Source: Acanthosepion esculentum
Taxonomy: Eukaryota > Mollusca > Cephalopoda > Sepiida > Sepiidae
NCBI GenBank assembly: GCA_964036315.1
Contig: OZ038498.1
Coordinates: forward strand, 10,029,861-10,093,860
Reading direction: 5' to 3'
DNA length: 64,000 nucleotides
Shown in pieces: positions 22,103-32,954 of this stretch. Position 1 is the stretch's first letter. Every line of letters starts with the position of its first letter. The notes beneath the pieces were generated by a model. The model saw only the letters and a list, made by a program, of their open reading frames with translations. It searched no databases and was not told the origin of the DNA. The translations under genes and the position numbers were made by a program.

Positions 22103-22690
22103 GGGATCGCTAAATTGTGTTAAGCTTTTCCATTTACAATTTGTAATTATAGTTTTTAATTAATAACATCATCACCTAACATCTACAAAGTAAGATAGAA
22201 TTTTTAAAGATTTAAAACTTAATAAATTATTATAATTAAAATACAAAATGAAAACAATTCTTGTAAAAATTCATTAGTCACCGAATATTATTTATCTTAA
22301 GACAATAGTTTCCACAATATATCTTATTCATAAACAATTAAAAGCTTTTCTAATTAAATAATGTGTTAGTTTTATGGTATTTTTTATTTTACGATTCAGA
22401 GCAGAATTTCGGTAACTGGGGGTCCCGTTTTACAAAATGAAATTGATTTAAATTCCCCAAGTAGTTCTGCTTTTAACTGATATAAACATTGAGCTGTTCA
22501 AAAATTAATTTCTTGAAATTTCATCATATAAGTAGGTAGTAACAGATCTTAAAAAAACATTACCAAGATTTTCTAAAAAATAAATATTTTTCAAATAATT
22601 TCATTTATTTGTAAATAAGTCCTGAAAGTTTCATTAAAATCCGACAATTTGATTTTTGCAAGAATTTCCAAATCAATGTGCTTTTCACAA
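22103..22690 (+). repeat. Unclassified ~590-bp dispersed repeat R, copy 1
   Basis: Shares long blocks with 55472-56055 in the same orientation: GTCGCTAAATTG-type start, AATTATTATAATTAAAATA, GAAAACAATTCTTGTAAAAA, ATATATCTTATTCATAAA, AAAATTAATTTCTTGAAATT and AAGTCCTGAAAGTTTCATTA. No coding potential, LTR ends or TIRs recognised. Confidence 0.8.
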
Positions 22691-22892
22691 TAATTATATC
22701 TGATATATGACCTAAATAATGCGATAGCCCTGTGAGCAGGGGTTAACATACAGCTACTACATCCCTTACAGAAGAGTAAGACCCTCCTCCAAAATGGATA
22801 CTTGCAGACGAAAGTATAAGCCCAATGAATTCTTACCTTTTTTCACGAGAGCAAACCGTACATATGTTTGTTTTTTTTTTTTTTTACTCATG

Positions 22893-23110
22893 TGTAAACC
22901 AGACCTCTACCATTTTGACTCTAGTGCAAACCGGACCTTTGTCTACCTTTTTAGACCTTAGTGAAAACCAGACGTCTTCCTTTTTACCCCTGGTGCAAAC
23001 CAAACTGATGTCTACCTCTTTGTGCAAACCGGGCCTATGTCTAACTTTTTGAACCCAGTGCAAAGCAGACATATGTTTACCTTTTCAACTCTAGTGTAAA
23101 CCAGACCAAT
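22893..23110 (+). repeat. Degenerate ~40-bp tandem repeat, ~5 copies
   Basis: Copies of GTGYAAACCRGACC..TCTACCTTTTTGACYCTAG. Precedes the RTE-like LINE tail directly. Confidence 0.75.
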
Positions 23111-23111
23111 T

Positions 23112-23705
23112 CCTTCCAACAAGTAAATCACAAATTGGAGACGCTTAAATTCAACAGGTGCAACAATTTGGGCGTCTGGAAAGCGCATCAACGGAAAGAG
23201 CGAAGATGGACAGAGATGGATGCCTTTAAGGGATAAGCAAAGGATTAAGAGACAGAAAATGTCCATTAGAAACAAAGGCAAGAGTACTGAACTCTTATGA
23301 AATATCAGCCCCCTTCCTCCACATGGCGCGAATGTCGGACAATCTCCCAACAGATGAAGAAGTGTACCGAAGCAACAAAAAAAAAATGCCGAGAACACCA
23401 CAAACCGAACATGTGAGCAGCGACGAAGTTCTGGAGACGATGATAATAAAAAGGACACTTATACTTAACATCAGGAGGAGATAATTGAAACCTCTGGGCC
23501 ACATAATGAGGAAAGAAGGCTTGAAAAATTTGACACTCACACGAGAGATCGACGGCAAGGGAGGCAGCAACGAATAACCTATTTGGTGAGCTTGAGTGGA
23601 TGGATGGAGGGAAAGGATTTGGGAACAAAATGACAAAGGTTATTAAGAGCTATAAAGGACAGGAGATTGTGGAGAGCCACGACCACCAATGCCTTGCATG
23701 GACAC
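23112..23705 (+). pseudogene. RTE-like LINE, C-terminal fragment ending at (TA)n
   Basis: Plus-strand translation gives the familiar end of an endonuclease-reverse transcriptase LINE: PLETKARVLNSY, MPRTPQTEHVSSDEVLE, KRTLILNIRRR, LGHIMRKEGLKNLTLT, GKGGSN and a degraded W(R)A..H end with CLAWTR before a TATATA tail. This part lies after the RT core and is thought to bind template RNA. There is a stop after NIRRR, and everything 5' of this region is missing, as expected from 5' truncation on insertion. Family call is from the highly recognisable FLGHIMRKEGLENLTLTG-type block; exact clade uncertain. Confidence 0.75.
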
Positions 23706-24549
23706 GGCTTATATATATATATTATTTTATTCATTTTTTACTTATTCTAGTTTTTGAACGCTAATCATAACTTCAAATGTATTGATATGTCAAATGTATT
23801 GATATGTATTGATATGTATTGATATGTATTGATATGTGAAAATACTCAAATTTTGAAATGCTACATCTTCCAGTTGAAATTATTATTCCCCTTTTTTTAA
23901 TCATTTCTCAAGCTTTCAACCCAAGCAAGGCGATATAGCCACTAAGACGCAAAGTGGTCACTGAGTGTGAAAGTATATGAGAAAAACATTATTAAGGAGA
24001 AAGAGCAATACGTTTAAAATTCTGTATTACTTTATGCCCAGGATGTGATGTTGTAATTAAGTGGAAACGAAATTTACGAATCCAAAATTGTAAAGATTAA
24101 TTAACGTCGTTTTACTATTCTATTTTTAAAATATTTTTTTATTTTTTTACTTTAATTATGAGAGCCTCAACATGGTTTTATTATGAAAAGGTCACGTGTT
24201 GGATTGAAGAAAATAGAAAAAATGTTTTTTAGCTAATGTTAATTAAAGTTTATCAACTATTAATGATAAAACAATATTTTCATTATTATAAAAGAAATTC
24301 CAGATTAATGTGTTCATTTTCTTGCTTACTTGCCTTTATTCTAATTTCATCTGTTCTTAAATTTTAAAATTAAAGAAAATTTTATAGTACTTTAATTTTT
24401 TCATAAAGCCTATTCAAACATAACTAAAAGTCAATAAAATAATTGCTGAAAATATGTTAATTTGTAAAATTTACTAGGTAGTTAAAAACAAAAAAAAAGC
24501 GTTCACTTAGATTTCGTAAATTTATGTCAATTCTGGTCATCCATACTAG
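23706..24549. other. No gene; short (TGATATGTAT)n tract
   Basis: 23790-23838 holds five GTATTGATAT units. The remainder is A/T-rich without coding signal. Confidence 0.4.
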
Positions 24550-24985
24550 CTGTCATCACCACGGACTCAAGGAGACAGAAGATGAGGATTGACATTGAAT
24601 TTGAATTTGCATTTAAATTTTCGAAGGTCAAAGTTAATCGGAAAGCAAGCAGCAGGAAAAGAGTTCGACAAGCTTTATGTGTGAGGGAAGAAACTATTAG
24701 CATAGAACTTACGGTTACAACTAGCAATTTCAACGTTACAATTATGAAGCATAGCTGCCAAACTAGTACTGCACTTCAATTCGTAAATTCGAGGTACCAA
24801 AGAGGAAAACTCATCAGAACAATTTCCATGAAAATATTTATAGAAATGGTACAGGGAAGCTACGTTACGACGGTGAGAAAGTGACTGAAACCAAGATGCC
24901 AGGTCAGGACCGATATTTTTGCAGATTCTTCTATGGATTTTGTCAAGAATATATAGATACATAGCAGAAATACCAGAACTGATGT
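24550..24985 (-). pseudogene. Jockey-like LINE, C-terminal fragment
   Basis: Minus-strand ILDKIHRRICKNIGPDLAS, LQSLSHRR-type (here FQSLSHRRNVASLY), FYKYFHGNCSDEFSSL and VPRIYELK correspond block for block to residues in the LINE at 41.2-43.9 kb (RVLDKIQRRICNVIGPDL, SLSHRRDVASLCLF, YKYFHGNCSEELLSLV). It then continues to a FPINFDLRKFKCKFKFNV-type end near 24600. So this is a second, strongly 5'-truncated and diverged copy of that family, in opposite orientation. One frame is open for 95 codons. No RT core is present. Confidence 0.8.
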
Positions 24986-25003
24986 GGTAGCAATATTCAC
25001 AGA

Positions 25004-25281
25004 TTGTATCTCTGTAAAAAAGTAATTACATATGTTGGCTTGACGAACACAACATTATCAAAACTTCTTGCACTTCATTTGTCGGGTACATGTCTTACTG
25101 CACAACATCTAAAAAGCACATTGATGTCAACCTTCAGCAATACAGGAAAATATTTGTTGAGAACACCAATATACTACACCACGAATATAATAGACAAAAA
25201 CTTCAAATTCTCGAGGCCTTCTATATCAAAATCAACCAACCAACACTCAACAAATTTATTATGAATATAGCAACAACATAA
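25004..25281 (+). pseudogene. Penelope-like element GIY-YIG endonuclease fragment
   Basis: Reads TYVGLTNTTLSKLLALHLSG (a YIGxTxxxLxxRLxxH motif with Arg replaced by Leu), then in the next frame KIFVENTNILHHEYNRQ and KLQILEAFYIKINQPTLN, the usual C-terminal block of the GIY-YIG nuclease in Penelope-like retroelements (ILxxExxRxKLxILEAlYIKxxxPxLN). The two halves lie in different frames. The nuclease would cut target DNA for insertion. The RT portion is missing. A related piece lies at 49300-49680. Confidence 0.75.
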
Positions 25282-25682
25282 TAAAGTGCATATAACATCT
25301 GTATACTAATAATATTTTAGATTTCTATCAATTCCCGGTGAGCTCCCTTATATTGAAACCCTTGTTTTGTAAAGAAAAAATCCAAAACTATAAAAAGGAT
25401 ACATTTTAAAATTCTAAAATAACGAGAACAGAGCGTGTTCACACGTGTTTTCAAAGATCACTATGGCAACGGAATGCAGATTTTATCGCAGTTGCAATAT
25501 GTTTGTCTTTGTGATTCACACCTGAAGATGATCTTAGAAAAGGTCGAAAGTACATGGGTTAAAAAAAACTACGACGCCTTCCCTGATGAATTTCATCTCA
25601 ACATCAAGAAACTCTTTAGACAACTGGAAATCATCAATATACAAATAAGTAAGCACAATATGTCTATATTATTCAAAGAAAC
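25282..25682. other. No gene assigned
   Basis: An open plus frame (25435-25773) runs into the microsatellite and has no recognised domain. Confidence 0.3.
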
Positions 25683-25721
25683 ACACACACGCACACACAC
25701 ACACACACAAACACACACACA

Positions 25722-25760
<39 letters not shown>
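25683..25760. repeat. Compound (AC)n/(TA)n microsatellite
   Basis: Interrupted AC units followed by about 19 TA units, directly joined to the palindrome. Confidence 0.95.
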
Positions 25761-25763
<3 letters not shown>

Positions 25764-25893
25764 TGAACATTGAAGTCAACACTTAGAGCCTCTAAGTGTT
25801 GACTTCAATGTTCACTTTTATATTTACACACGCTCTATCTCTGATATTGAGCACTTTATCCCATAAATATAGCACACCTTAAGACTATATTTC

Positions 25894-25900
<7 letters not shown>
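25755..25900 (-). repeat. Foldback family F, copy 2, with a perfect 34-bp palindrome
   Basis: 25755-25788 and 25790-25823 are exact reverse complements around a single base (25789). The rest (25824-25900) is the reverse complement of copy 1 (CTCTATCTCTGATATTGA, CACCTTAAGACTATATTTC) and ends in (TA)n. Confidence 0.9.
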
Positions 25901-25923
<23 letters not shown>

Positions 25924-25933
<10 letters not shown>

Positions 25934-26351
25934 CTGGATAAAATGAATGAAACAAAATTGGGTGTTTTTTTTATGAAAGTATTTATTTCTGTGTTTTTGT
26001 ATATATTTATTTATTTAATATTTCAGACCACCTAGGTCTTTCCTCAGAAATCAAATGAGAAACTGTGTTTGTGTGTTTGTTTACAGCGTTTGTTTACAGC
26101 GTTTGTCGTGAAGCGTGCGCATGTCACGTGATGTGCAATGCAACTTTGTTTGAATTTTTGGCTTCACGACAAACGCTGTAAACAAACGCTGTAAACAAAC
26201 ACACAAACACAGTTTCTCATTTGATTTCTGAGGAAAGACCTAGGTGGTCTGAAATATTAAATAAATAAATATATACAAAAACACAGAAATAAATACTTTC
26301 ATAAAAAAAACACCCAATTTTGTTTCATTCATTTTATCCAGATATTATATA
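25924..26351. repeat. Perfect 191-bp inverted repeat with 46-nt spacer
   Basis: Arms 25924-26114 and 26161-26351 are identical reverse complements as far as I can check, including homopolymers; spacer 26115-26160 contains GTGCGCATGTCACGTGATGT. (TA)n lies outside both ends (25900-25923 and 26391 on). A duplicated GTTTACAGCGTTT sits at the inner arm end. No coding potential; a foldback or MITE-like element is likely. Confidence 0.95.
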
Positions 26352-26385
26352 CATATCAAGAAAGTATACGTGGCCTCTCATTATG

Positions 26386-26388
<3 letters not shown>

Positions 26389-26462
<74 letters not shown>

Positions 26463-26480
26463 ATATATATTTATATATAT
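26389..26480. repeat. (TA)n microsatellite, interrupted
   Basis: About 40 TA units with two TT/TA interruptions. Confidence 0.95.
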
Positions 26481-26681
26481 TTGTCATCCACAGACAGACT
26501 GTTTCGCTGTTTCACAGCTCTTCAGTGTGGCTAGACGTCCGATTAACTCTGAATTTGCGTCCGTCGGAACTTCTCCCACTAAGCCGTCGGCAGGGATGAA
26601 GGTGAATTTTAGCGTGTTTATTTTTAGATTTAGATAAACACACAGTGACTGACAGTGACTCAATTCTGCCGAAGAGTCGCG

Positions 26682-26683
<2 letters not shown>

Positions 26684-26732
<49 letters not shown>
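26684..26732. repeat. (TA)n microsatellite
   Basis: About 24 TA units. Confidence 0.95.
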
Positions 26733-26734
<2 letters not shown>

Positions 26735-27474
26735 ACTTACATGATGTAAAAACGCATCCATACATAGTAATATAGGTTTTTGGGACTTGATTGCAATACT
26801 CAAAATTATCGATCATATTTAGTTGATTATACTTTTATTTTATAATTTTTTGATTGCTTTTCACTCAACACGAAATACATTTCTACAACGAAAGCGGAAC
26901 CACATTCAGCCACCACATATCAAGATATAGTCTGTGAATACTATTAAGAAACATTTAATAAAAATGTACTGATTATTTATTTAATTTATTAATTAATTTA
27001 TTTATTCTATTCTATTATATTTTTTAACGAACTTCAATTTTTTGAACTGGAATCTTGAAATTAAAATTTATTTGTTAAATACGTGGCGTCATCATCATCG
27101 TCATCAGAATTGTTTCGACTTGAAGGCTCACTTTAAATCAGTATGGTTTATCATCTTCAGAGACTTTGTAAACAACTTTTTATCAATCACCTCTAAATAT
27201 GTGCTGTGCTAACTCACGAAAGTGCTATACGGTCTTCCAAGCACTTCAAGGCTTTACGGGTTATGATGGAGTTTTAATGACAGTTCTCTTAATGCCGTTG
27301 TTCAGTGTGTATACTATGGTTGTTTGCTGCATTCATAATAGGGGGATAGTAAGTGACATCGGGTATAAATTGCATCCCTTTTATAAGTTGGATGATGTGG
27401 GGGTATCTTTTACCAAATGTTTTAACTGTCTTCGATGGAATGAATCAAGTTTTTTTTCTTTGCCGTATTTACAT
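26733..27474. other. No gene seen
   Basis: An open plus frame at 27199-27477 shows no domain. ATCATCATCATCGTCATC near 27090. Confidence 0.3.
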
Positions 27475-27765
27475 TAGTCGGACTATTGTCCTCATCTTTG
27501 TCGCCATATTTGTCACAACGTTTCGGCCGTTGTACGCTCCGGCCTTCTTCAGGTGGTTGGAATTTCGAACCGAACCCTTTGTTTCGATCACTGGGGTAGA
27601 CTGTTCTAGTTTTGATGGATGTCAGTTATCAGTTATCTCCTGGTAATTTTCCCTCTGAAAGTTCTCCAGTGCCTGAACCGGGTATTGAACTCACACTCTT
27701 TGGGTCTGTCACTGGATCTAACCAACGCCTTTATCCACTGTACCATGTGTCCTTGAGGACATCTG
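27475..27765 (-). repeat. SINE family A, near full length
   Basis: On the minus strand: head GGACACATGGTACAGTGGAT (A-box-like) and AAAGGCGTTGGTTAGATCC, GTGAGTTCAATACCCGG (B-box-like), ACTGATAACTGACATCC, AGAACAGTCTACCCC, CCTGAAGAAGGCCGGAGCG, TACAACGGCCGAAACGTTGT and ATGAGGACAATAGTCCGA. tRNA-derived with internal pol III promoter boxes. Confidence 0.8.
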
Positions 27766-27990
27766 GGTATGAATTTCTGAGTATTATAAACCTAATTTTT
27801 CAGCAACCATTTTTTACCAGTACTCATATTGCAATTTTGCTGTTATCATTGCATGTTTTTACCAGATCTCATATTGCAACTTTTTTGTTATCATTGCTGT
27901 TCTCTGGCACTCCTTATTACTGGTTCCCATATTGTATTTATTTTTATGCTTGGCCGACTCAGGAGATTTTTGTGGCCTAGCATATGTGCT
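27766..27990 (-). repeat. ~230-bp segment shared with 40500-40722
   Basis: Upstream of the SINE 5' end; shares CTCATATTGCAATTTT, GTTATCATTGCATGTTTTT, TCTGGCACTCCTTATTACTG, GGTTCCCATATTGTATT and GCTTGGYCGRCTCAGGAG with the 40.5-kb copy, so the repeat unit is larger than the SINE. Contains an internal ~45-bp duplication (TTACCAG..CATATTGCAA twice). Confidence 0.8.
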
Positions 27991-28079
27991 GATTCCTTAA
28001 GTTTACGAATTTTCCAATGGTGTTCCCTGTCTATGATCTCAACCTGATCCCACAGGGGACGGTGATCTCCCTTCTCTCT

Positions 28080-28620
28080 CCATATTTTTTTTCTTTATCA
28101 TTCCTTATCAGTCTCTATGTTCCACAATGTCAACACTGGCTTTACTATCGCGTTGTACAATTTCACTCTTTTTCACTAACAATGTCTCGTCTAATCCATT
28201 ACTTCTTCAAAGTATTCATACTAGCGATTGATAACTATTTGCGTCTAACGATGCCCCCCAGCCTCTGCTAATAAATGTCCTAATTTCTTAATATTTCTCC
28301 ACCTTTCTGTTTCTATTTCCTCACTCCAATACTGTACGATCAGTTTTATCCTGGTTTACCTTCAGGTTTCTAATCAGAAATACAGTCTCATCTGCATTCA
28401 AAACTACCAGCTTCGTTCTTTCATTGGATGAATGCATTGCTTATTTTTCCAGATAGATTTGTTTTAGCAATTTGGTATTATGAGTGTTCAATATGGAAGA
28501 CATACTTTTTGATTTCATTTCTCATTCTTATGAGACTGTCGCCAAGATAAATATTGAAAACAAAACTACTTGCAGAGATCCTACGTTATTCTCGAACTTT
28601 TTATTTTAAACATCTCCAAT
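28080..28620 (-). pseudogene. LINE reverse transcriptase, C-terminal half (RTE-like), relic
   Basis: Minus-strand blocks: NADETVFL (a decayed YADD motif, second Asp to Glu), NLKVNQDKTDRTVLE (28400-28350; the LKVNxDKTexTvl block after the active site), then LSIASMNTLKK and WIRRDIVSEKE near 28230-28160. Frames change and stops intervene. Order on the minus strand continues from 29640-30200 (RT start) and 30840-31290 (endonuclease end), so all three are probably one LINE interrupted by insertions. Would have copied the LINE RNA at the target. Confidence 0.65.
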
Positions 28621-29639
28621 TTTGATATCTAAACTTGCATTACTGGGTAGTAATCACACTATTCTGACTTAATGTTCACATAGGAAGCTTTCGAGAGTTT
28701 TGATGGGCTCTTTACGAATTATATTGTCGAAGTTCTGTTATAAATACCTTCATTTTTTCGTTCTGAATTTTTCTCTGCATTCCATATATGAATCCAGACA
28801 GTAATGCTTGTGTAGTGAACAAAACAAGATCTAGATTAAAAATTCGAATGCTAAGCACTGACTTATTGATTTTGTTAGAAATTAAAAAGACTCGAATTTA
28901 TAAACTTTGCTTAACACACACGCAAAAGCGATTCCAAAACAAAACTCGTGAAATTTCATACCTTGATGTGAAATCTTTTTCGGTCTATAGAAAACTAAGA
29001 AACATTTAAAAACAAAATTCAAATAATCCTCAATTCTCAGAAACAAATTCTTTTACGGACCTTTTCGCGAGCCGTCGCGAAGTTTGTTTGTCATCCAATG
29101 GAAAAAGCCCAAATCATATACGGGAGTGACTTCCCAAATGACCTTTTCAAGCCCCACAAACAAAATAAAAGACGGGCAAGTTCGCCTGTTACCAGAGATA
29201 AGGAGACGAGCGTATTAACAAGTCCCTTGACAAACGTCAAGAGGTCGTTATTATTATCTCTACGTTTCTCCTTCACCTCTTTTATACTTGATAAACGAAC
29301 GGAACATTTTAAGACTGAGCGATTACTTCAAAGACATTCCTACCATTCGATAACGCTCATACATACATGTATACATCCACACGTACTTTCCTGCCTACGT
29401 ACACATAAACTCATTCTTGCAAGGACTACTACGAACATTTTGACGACCTTATATCAACTAAAATACTTTAATTTTATTTGTAAAGACCTTAATTGATTTA
29501 TATGTATATAAATTTGTTGTTTCACTTTACAATTTGATTTTCTTGTTTCATACCCCTCTTATGGTGGGCTATCTAACTAACAAGGCCAAATCAAACTAAT
29601 CTGTTTCAACACTCATACACTGATAACCCACTATACTTG
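28621..29639. other. Sequence interrupting the minus-strand LINE
   Basis: About 1 kb without LINE similarity between the two RT halves. It contains a plus open frame of 132 codons (29098-29496, starts MEKAQIIYGSDFPND) that I do not recognise, a TTTTATACTTG TATA-like box near 29280, and polypyrimidine. It could be a solo LTR; no ends identified. Confidence 0.35.
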
Positions 29640-30200
29640 TACTTCGATTTGCACGGTATGTACTCTGTAATTTTGGGAGATATCTTTCATAGCTAGGTTT
29701 AATTCTGTCGAGGGTAATGTTGGATAATATTTTTCGACTGAATAACAAGAGATTTACAGGTCTTCAAGTTTTTCACAGGACATTTTTGGTTTCCGTAGTT
29801 TCTGTAATGCGACTAGTGTTCGTGATGTTGATGATTTTCGAGCACTTCATTTAGTATTTCTCATATGAATTCCTGTACTTCTTTTAAAGCATATTTTACT
29901 AACGCTCTTGGTATATTTATCAGGGTTTGCTGTTCTGTCTTTGTTGAGTTTTTCACTAGCTTTTGTGACTTCTTCATCGATAATACATCTCACAAATTTC
30001 TTTAGTTGACCGATGTTGCTAGATACTGCTTGGACATTCTCATTATAGTAATGGTCTTTGAAATGACTTCTCACTGTTTTATGTTGTTCTTTAAGATTGG
30101 TGATATATTTCCCATCTTTGTCTTGAACGAATTGATCCTCGAACTTCTGATTTAACGTTTTTACTGCTTTGAATATTTATGATTCGGGATTGTAGGTGAT
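29640..30200 (-). pseudogene. LINE reverse transcriptase, N-terminal half (RTE-like), relic
   Basis: Minus strand: FVQDKDGKYITNLKEQ, VRSHFKDHYYNEN, IIDEEVTKASEKLNKDRTAN (the block-1 KLxNNRxxGPD region with GPD changed to NPD), then about 29830-29660 TLVALQKLRKPK and YPTLPSTELN-type remnants of the LIxIQKPGKxKG and LSxIxLxRI blocks. This matches the start of a LINE RT of the RTE-like type. Its N-terminal side abuts the 50-bp minisatellite, beyond which the endonuclease end lies at 30840-31290. Confidence 0.75.
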
Positions 30201-30211
30201 TTGAAGAATTA

Positions 30212-30569
30212 TTTCAAGTTCAAAGCAAGACAAACAGTTTAATAGTCAAAATACAATAAAGTCCAAGTTCAAAACAAGACAAACTGTTTCATAATCAAAA
30301 ACATTGTAAAATCCAAGTTCAAAGCAAGACAAACTGTTTGATAATCAAAAACACTGCAAAATCCAAGTTCAAAGCAAGACAAACTGTTTGATAATCAAAA
30401 ACACTGTAAAATCCAAGTTCAAAGCAAGACAAACTGTTTGATAATCAAAAACACTGTAAAATCCAAGTTCAAAGCAAGACAAACTGTTTGATAATCAAAA
30501 ACACTGCAAAATCCAGGTTCAAAGCAAGACAAACTGTTTGATAATCAAAAACACTGTAAAATCCAAGGG
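30212..30569 (+). repeat. 50-bp minisatellite, ~7 copies
   Basis: Unit CCAAGTTCAAAGCAAGACAA plus ACTGTTTGATAATCAAAAAC plus ACTGTAAAAT, period exactly 50. Central copies near identical, first copy degenerate. Lies inside the minus-strand LINE between endonuclease and RT. Confidence 0.95.
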
Positions 30570-30839
30570 GTGTGCAGAAGGAAATGCTGCAATCAAGAAT
30601 CGTACGTCCAATATCAAGAAATCCCAGCACACGTCCTTCCGCTATCAATCCACTATGCCGTTCAAACCGTCTGATTAAAAAAAAAGACAGTGTCCTGAAG
30701 AAATATGCTCTTCGTTCATATCAGTTACATGCACGGGCATGCAAATCAACAACAGTTTTTTTTAAAAGTCTTTGTCTCGGACATGCGTCATGACGGAATT
30801 ACAAATGGCGACCATGACCGCCTCCCTTCGTTCTCACTT
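30570..30839. other. No gene seen
   Basis: Follows the minisatellite; the plus open frame at 30572-30793 has no domain. Confidence 0.3.
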
Positions 30840-31290
30840 CACTACAGGGATGAAGATTTTCAATGCCTCTGATTCTTTTCATCAATTTCTTTGTTTTCTT
30901 TACCATTCTTCTTCAATAATCGACTCCGTTGATGTCGCACCTCTTTGATTTTTTCTGTATCATTTCATGATGATATTATCAAATCTGATTTTCTTTTTCA
31001 CCTGTGACATCTTTTCGATTTCATCATTATAAGCTCTGTTGGTGTTTACTGTAGTTTTATAACCAATAATTACTTCTGATTTTCTTATTACGTTGACAGC
31101 TTCGTTGCAAGTCTCTGGAACATTGGTATACATAAACCTTTCCTTCTCATGCTGCTATCTAATCACTGGTTCATGAAAGCGGGCAACATTGATGAGCTAT
31201 GACGCTTTTACTTTTTTGTTTCTGTGAAGGAAGTGTGTCGCCATCTTTATTCTGATCAAAACTAACCTATGATCACTATTAACTTGACTG
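30840..31290 (-). pseudogene. LINE endonuclease end and linker (RTE-like), relic
   Basis: Minus strand from 31285: DHRLVLIRIKMATHFL (the sDHRLVR motif with the catalytic His of the endonuclease), NVARFHEPVIR (linker block), VPETCNEAVN, then NRAYNDEIEKMSQVKKKI. This is the transition from endonuclease to RT in RTE-type LINEs. Several frames. Probably the same copy as 29640-30200 and 28080-28620. Confidence 0.65.
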
Positions 31291-32856
31291 CCTGAATATT
31301 ATCAAGCATTTTGCTACACGTTTTTCACCATCTCTAAAATAAACGGACAATAAATATTACCAGCCAATCAGAAAGCTTTCGTGGTCAGTAACAAAAGAAA
31401 CAAATAAATAATAATACCAAGGAGACCAAAATTTCCCCATTTCTAAAAATAGATAGTTCGACCAACCAATCAGAAAGGTTCCATAAACTGGATATAATAT
31501 AATAAGGTGATCTGAGGTGTGTCCGAATTCTTGGCCCGGCACTCAATTATAACTGGTTGGTTGCTGCACCAGATATAACAGGGTGGACTGGTTAATTTGT
31601 CAGTATCAGCCGACTATGTAATGCTCGGGACCAAAGCCGGTAGATTTCTCTGTTTCGCTTCACTTGAACAAAGTTAAGCCTTTCCAGTTCCACCTGTGTC
31701 TGTTTGACGGCAGTCGTCAGTAGATGAACCCAAATGCTGATGTTGTGTCCGTTCAGAAAATCAATGAAATCGGTCTCCTGCAGAGTGTTGTATTTTCTTC
31801 ACTTCTGTTTGCTGTTTACGGTCGAGCATTGGTGGTCAGCTTGAGCGGGGAAAAGTTATTTGATAAACGAATTAAACGCATTCTCTAAAGTTAACAGAAT
31901 TTAATTTGAAGTGGAAAAAATAAATCTACGGAAATTGACTACTACGAAATGGCGCAATGAGGGTTCTCTCTATTCATTGTGTCTGTGTGTTCGGCGAAAT
32001 GTAGGTGTCTTTTCGAATGTTCGCTTGCTTATATAAGGAGATCTCTCGATAACAATGATTAATAACTTTACTTTCTAGTGAGTCTTTAGAAAATGACAAT
32101 TTACAATGCTCATAGCTCGTGTTTTATTATCTTTATTTTCTCTTTTATATTAACCAGATGAATTTCTTACTGGTGAAAGATTCCTCGCTAGAAAATCAAA
32201 ATAATGATAAATTATAAAAATTGCAGACGATTGTCTGAGAAAAAGGACATCTTGTTTCTCTCTAGTCCACAGCTTCAAATTAATTTTGTCCTTACCAGTT
32301 TTCAAACCTTGTACTAACTTTTTTAAACACTGTAACCACCCTGGTGGAGTTAATAAAAACATATCCAAATGTCACCTATTAGCACACCAACACTGTTATG
32401 GTCGAAAGTTATGTCACACTGATATCTGCACTTGAAAATACATTGTTACTCTTAATTTATCTGCTATCAACATAATTTCTCATTTCCTTCTTCTATTTTC
32501 TGGTTCAAGTTTCGCCCCCCCCCCCACGAAGCTTGTGTTGAATTTACCAAACCATGTTTTAATTTTCTATTTAAATTTTAATCCTCAAACGCCATTTTTA
32601 CATTTCTACTTATTTCAGAGACGTTATCCGGTTACAATAAGGCTGCGATCCAATGGGAAAGAGATCCTCTTCAAAGCGGATCTATAGAAAATCAAACTCA
32701 AATCAGAGTCGATAAATTAAGTTTGTCCATTTTCTGATGCAGTTGTAATCGAAACATAGGCAGAGACGAAATAAGATATTTGCACGACTAGCTGGCGACC
32801 TGAAACGGTTAAATTGTACTTTGCTTCATTCAAGCTGCGGCTATAACATTTGGATA
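31291..32856. other. No gene assigned
   Basis: Two direct copies of CAACCAATCAGAAAG-like sequence (31367, 31464) hold CCAAT boxes. TATATAAGG lies near 32031. A minus-strand stretch at 31590-31800 is open for about 70 codons (includes NISIWVHLLTTAVKQTQ) without an identified family. C10 run near 32515-32525. Confidence 0.3.
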
Positions 32857-32887
32857 CATACATACATACATACATACATACATACAT
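32857..32887. repeat. (CATA)n microsatellite
   Basis: About 8 CATA units. Confidence 0.95.
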
Positions 32888-32894
32888 TTATACA

Positions 32895-32954
32895 GGTAAA
32901 AGACAATAGGAAAACTGTAATATTAGCCGACGCGTTTTCCTATTGTCTTTTACC
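32895..32954. repeat. Perfect 20-bp stem, 20-nt loop hairpin
   Basis: GGTAAAAGACAATAGGAAAA (32895-32914) and its exact reverse complement (32935-32954) around a 20-nt loop. Hairpin-capable; next to (CATA)n. Confidence 0.9.

Noticed and set aside
29098..29496. 132-codon open frame as a host gene
   Set aside because: No recognised domain, lies inside an insertion splitting a LINE, and composition resembles non-coding flanks. Left as unassigned.
30212..30569. CRISPR-like array of regular repeats
   Set aside because: The 50-bp units are directly contiguous with no variable spacers and the genome is eukaryotic; the same holds for the 107-bp, 59-bp and 43-bp arrays.
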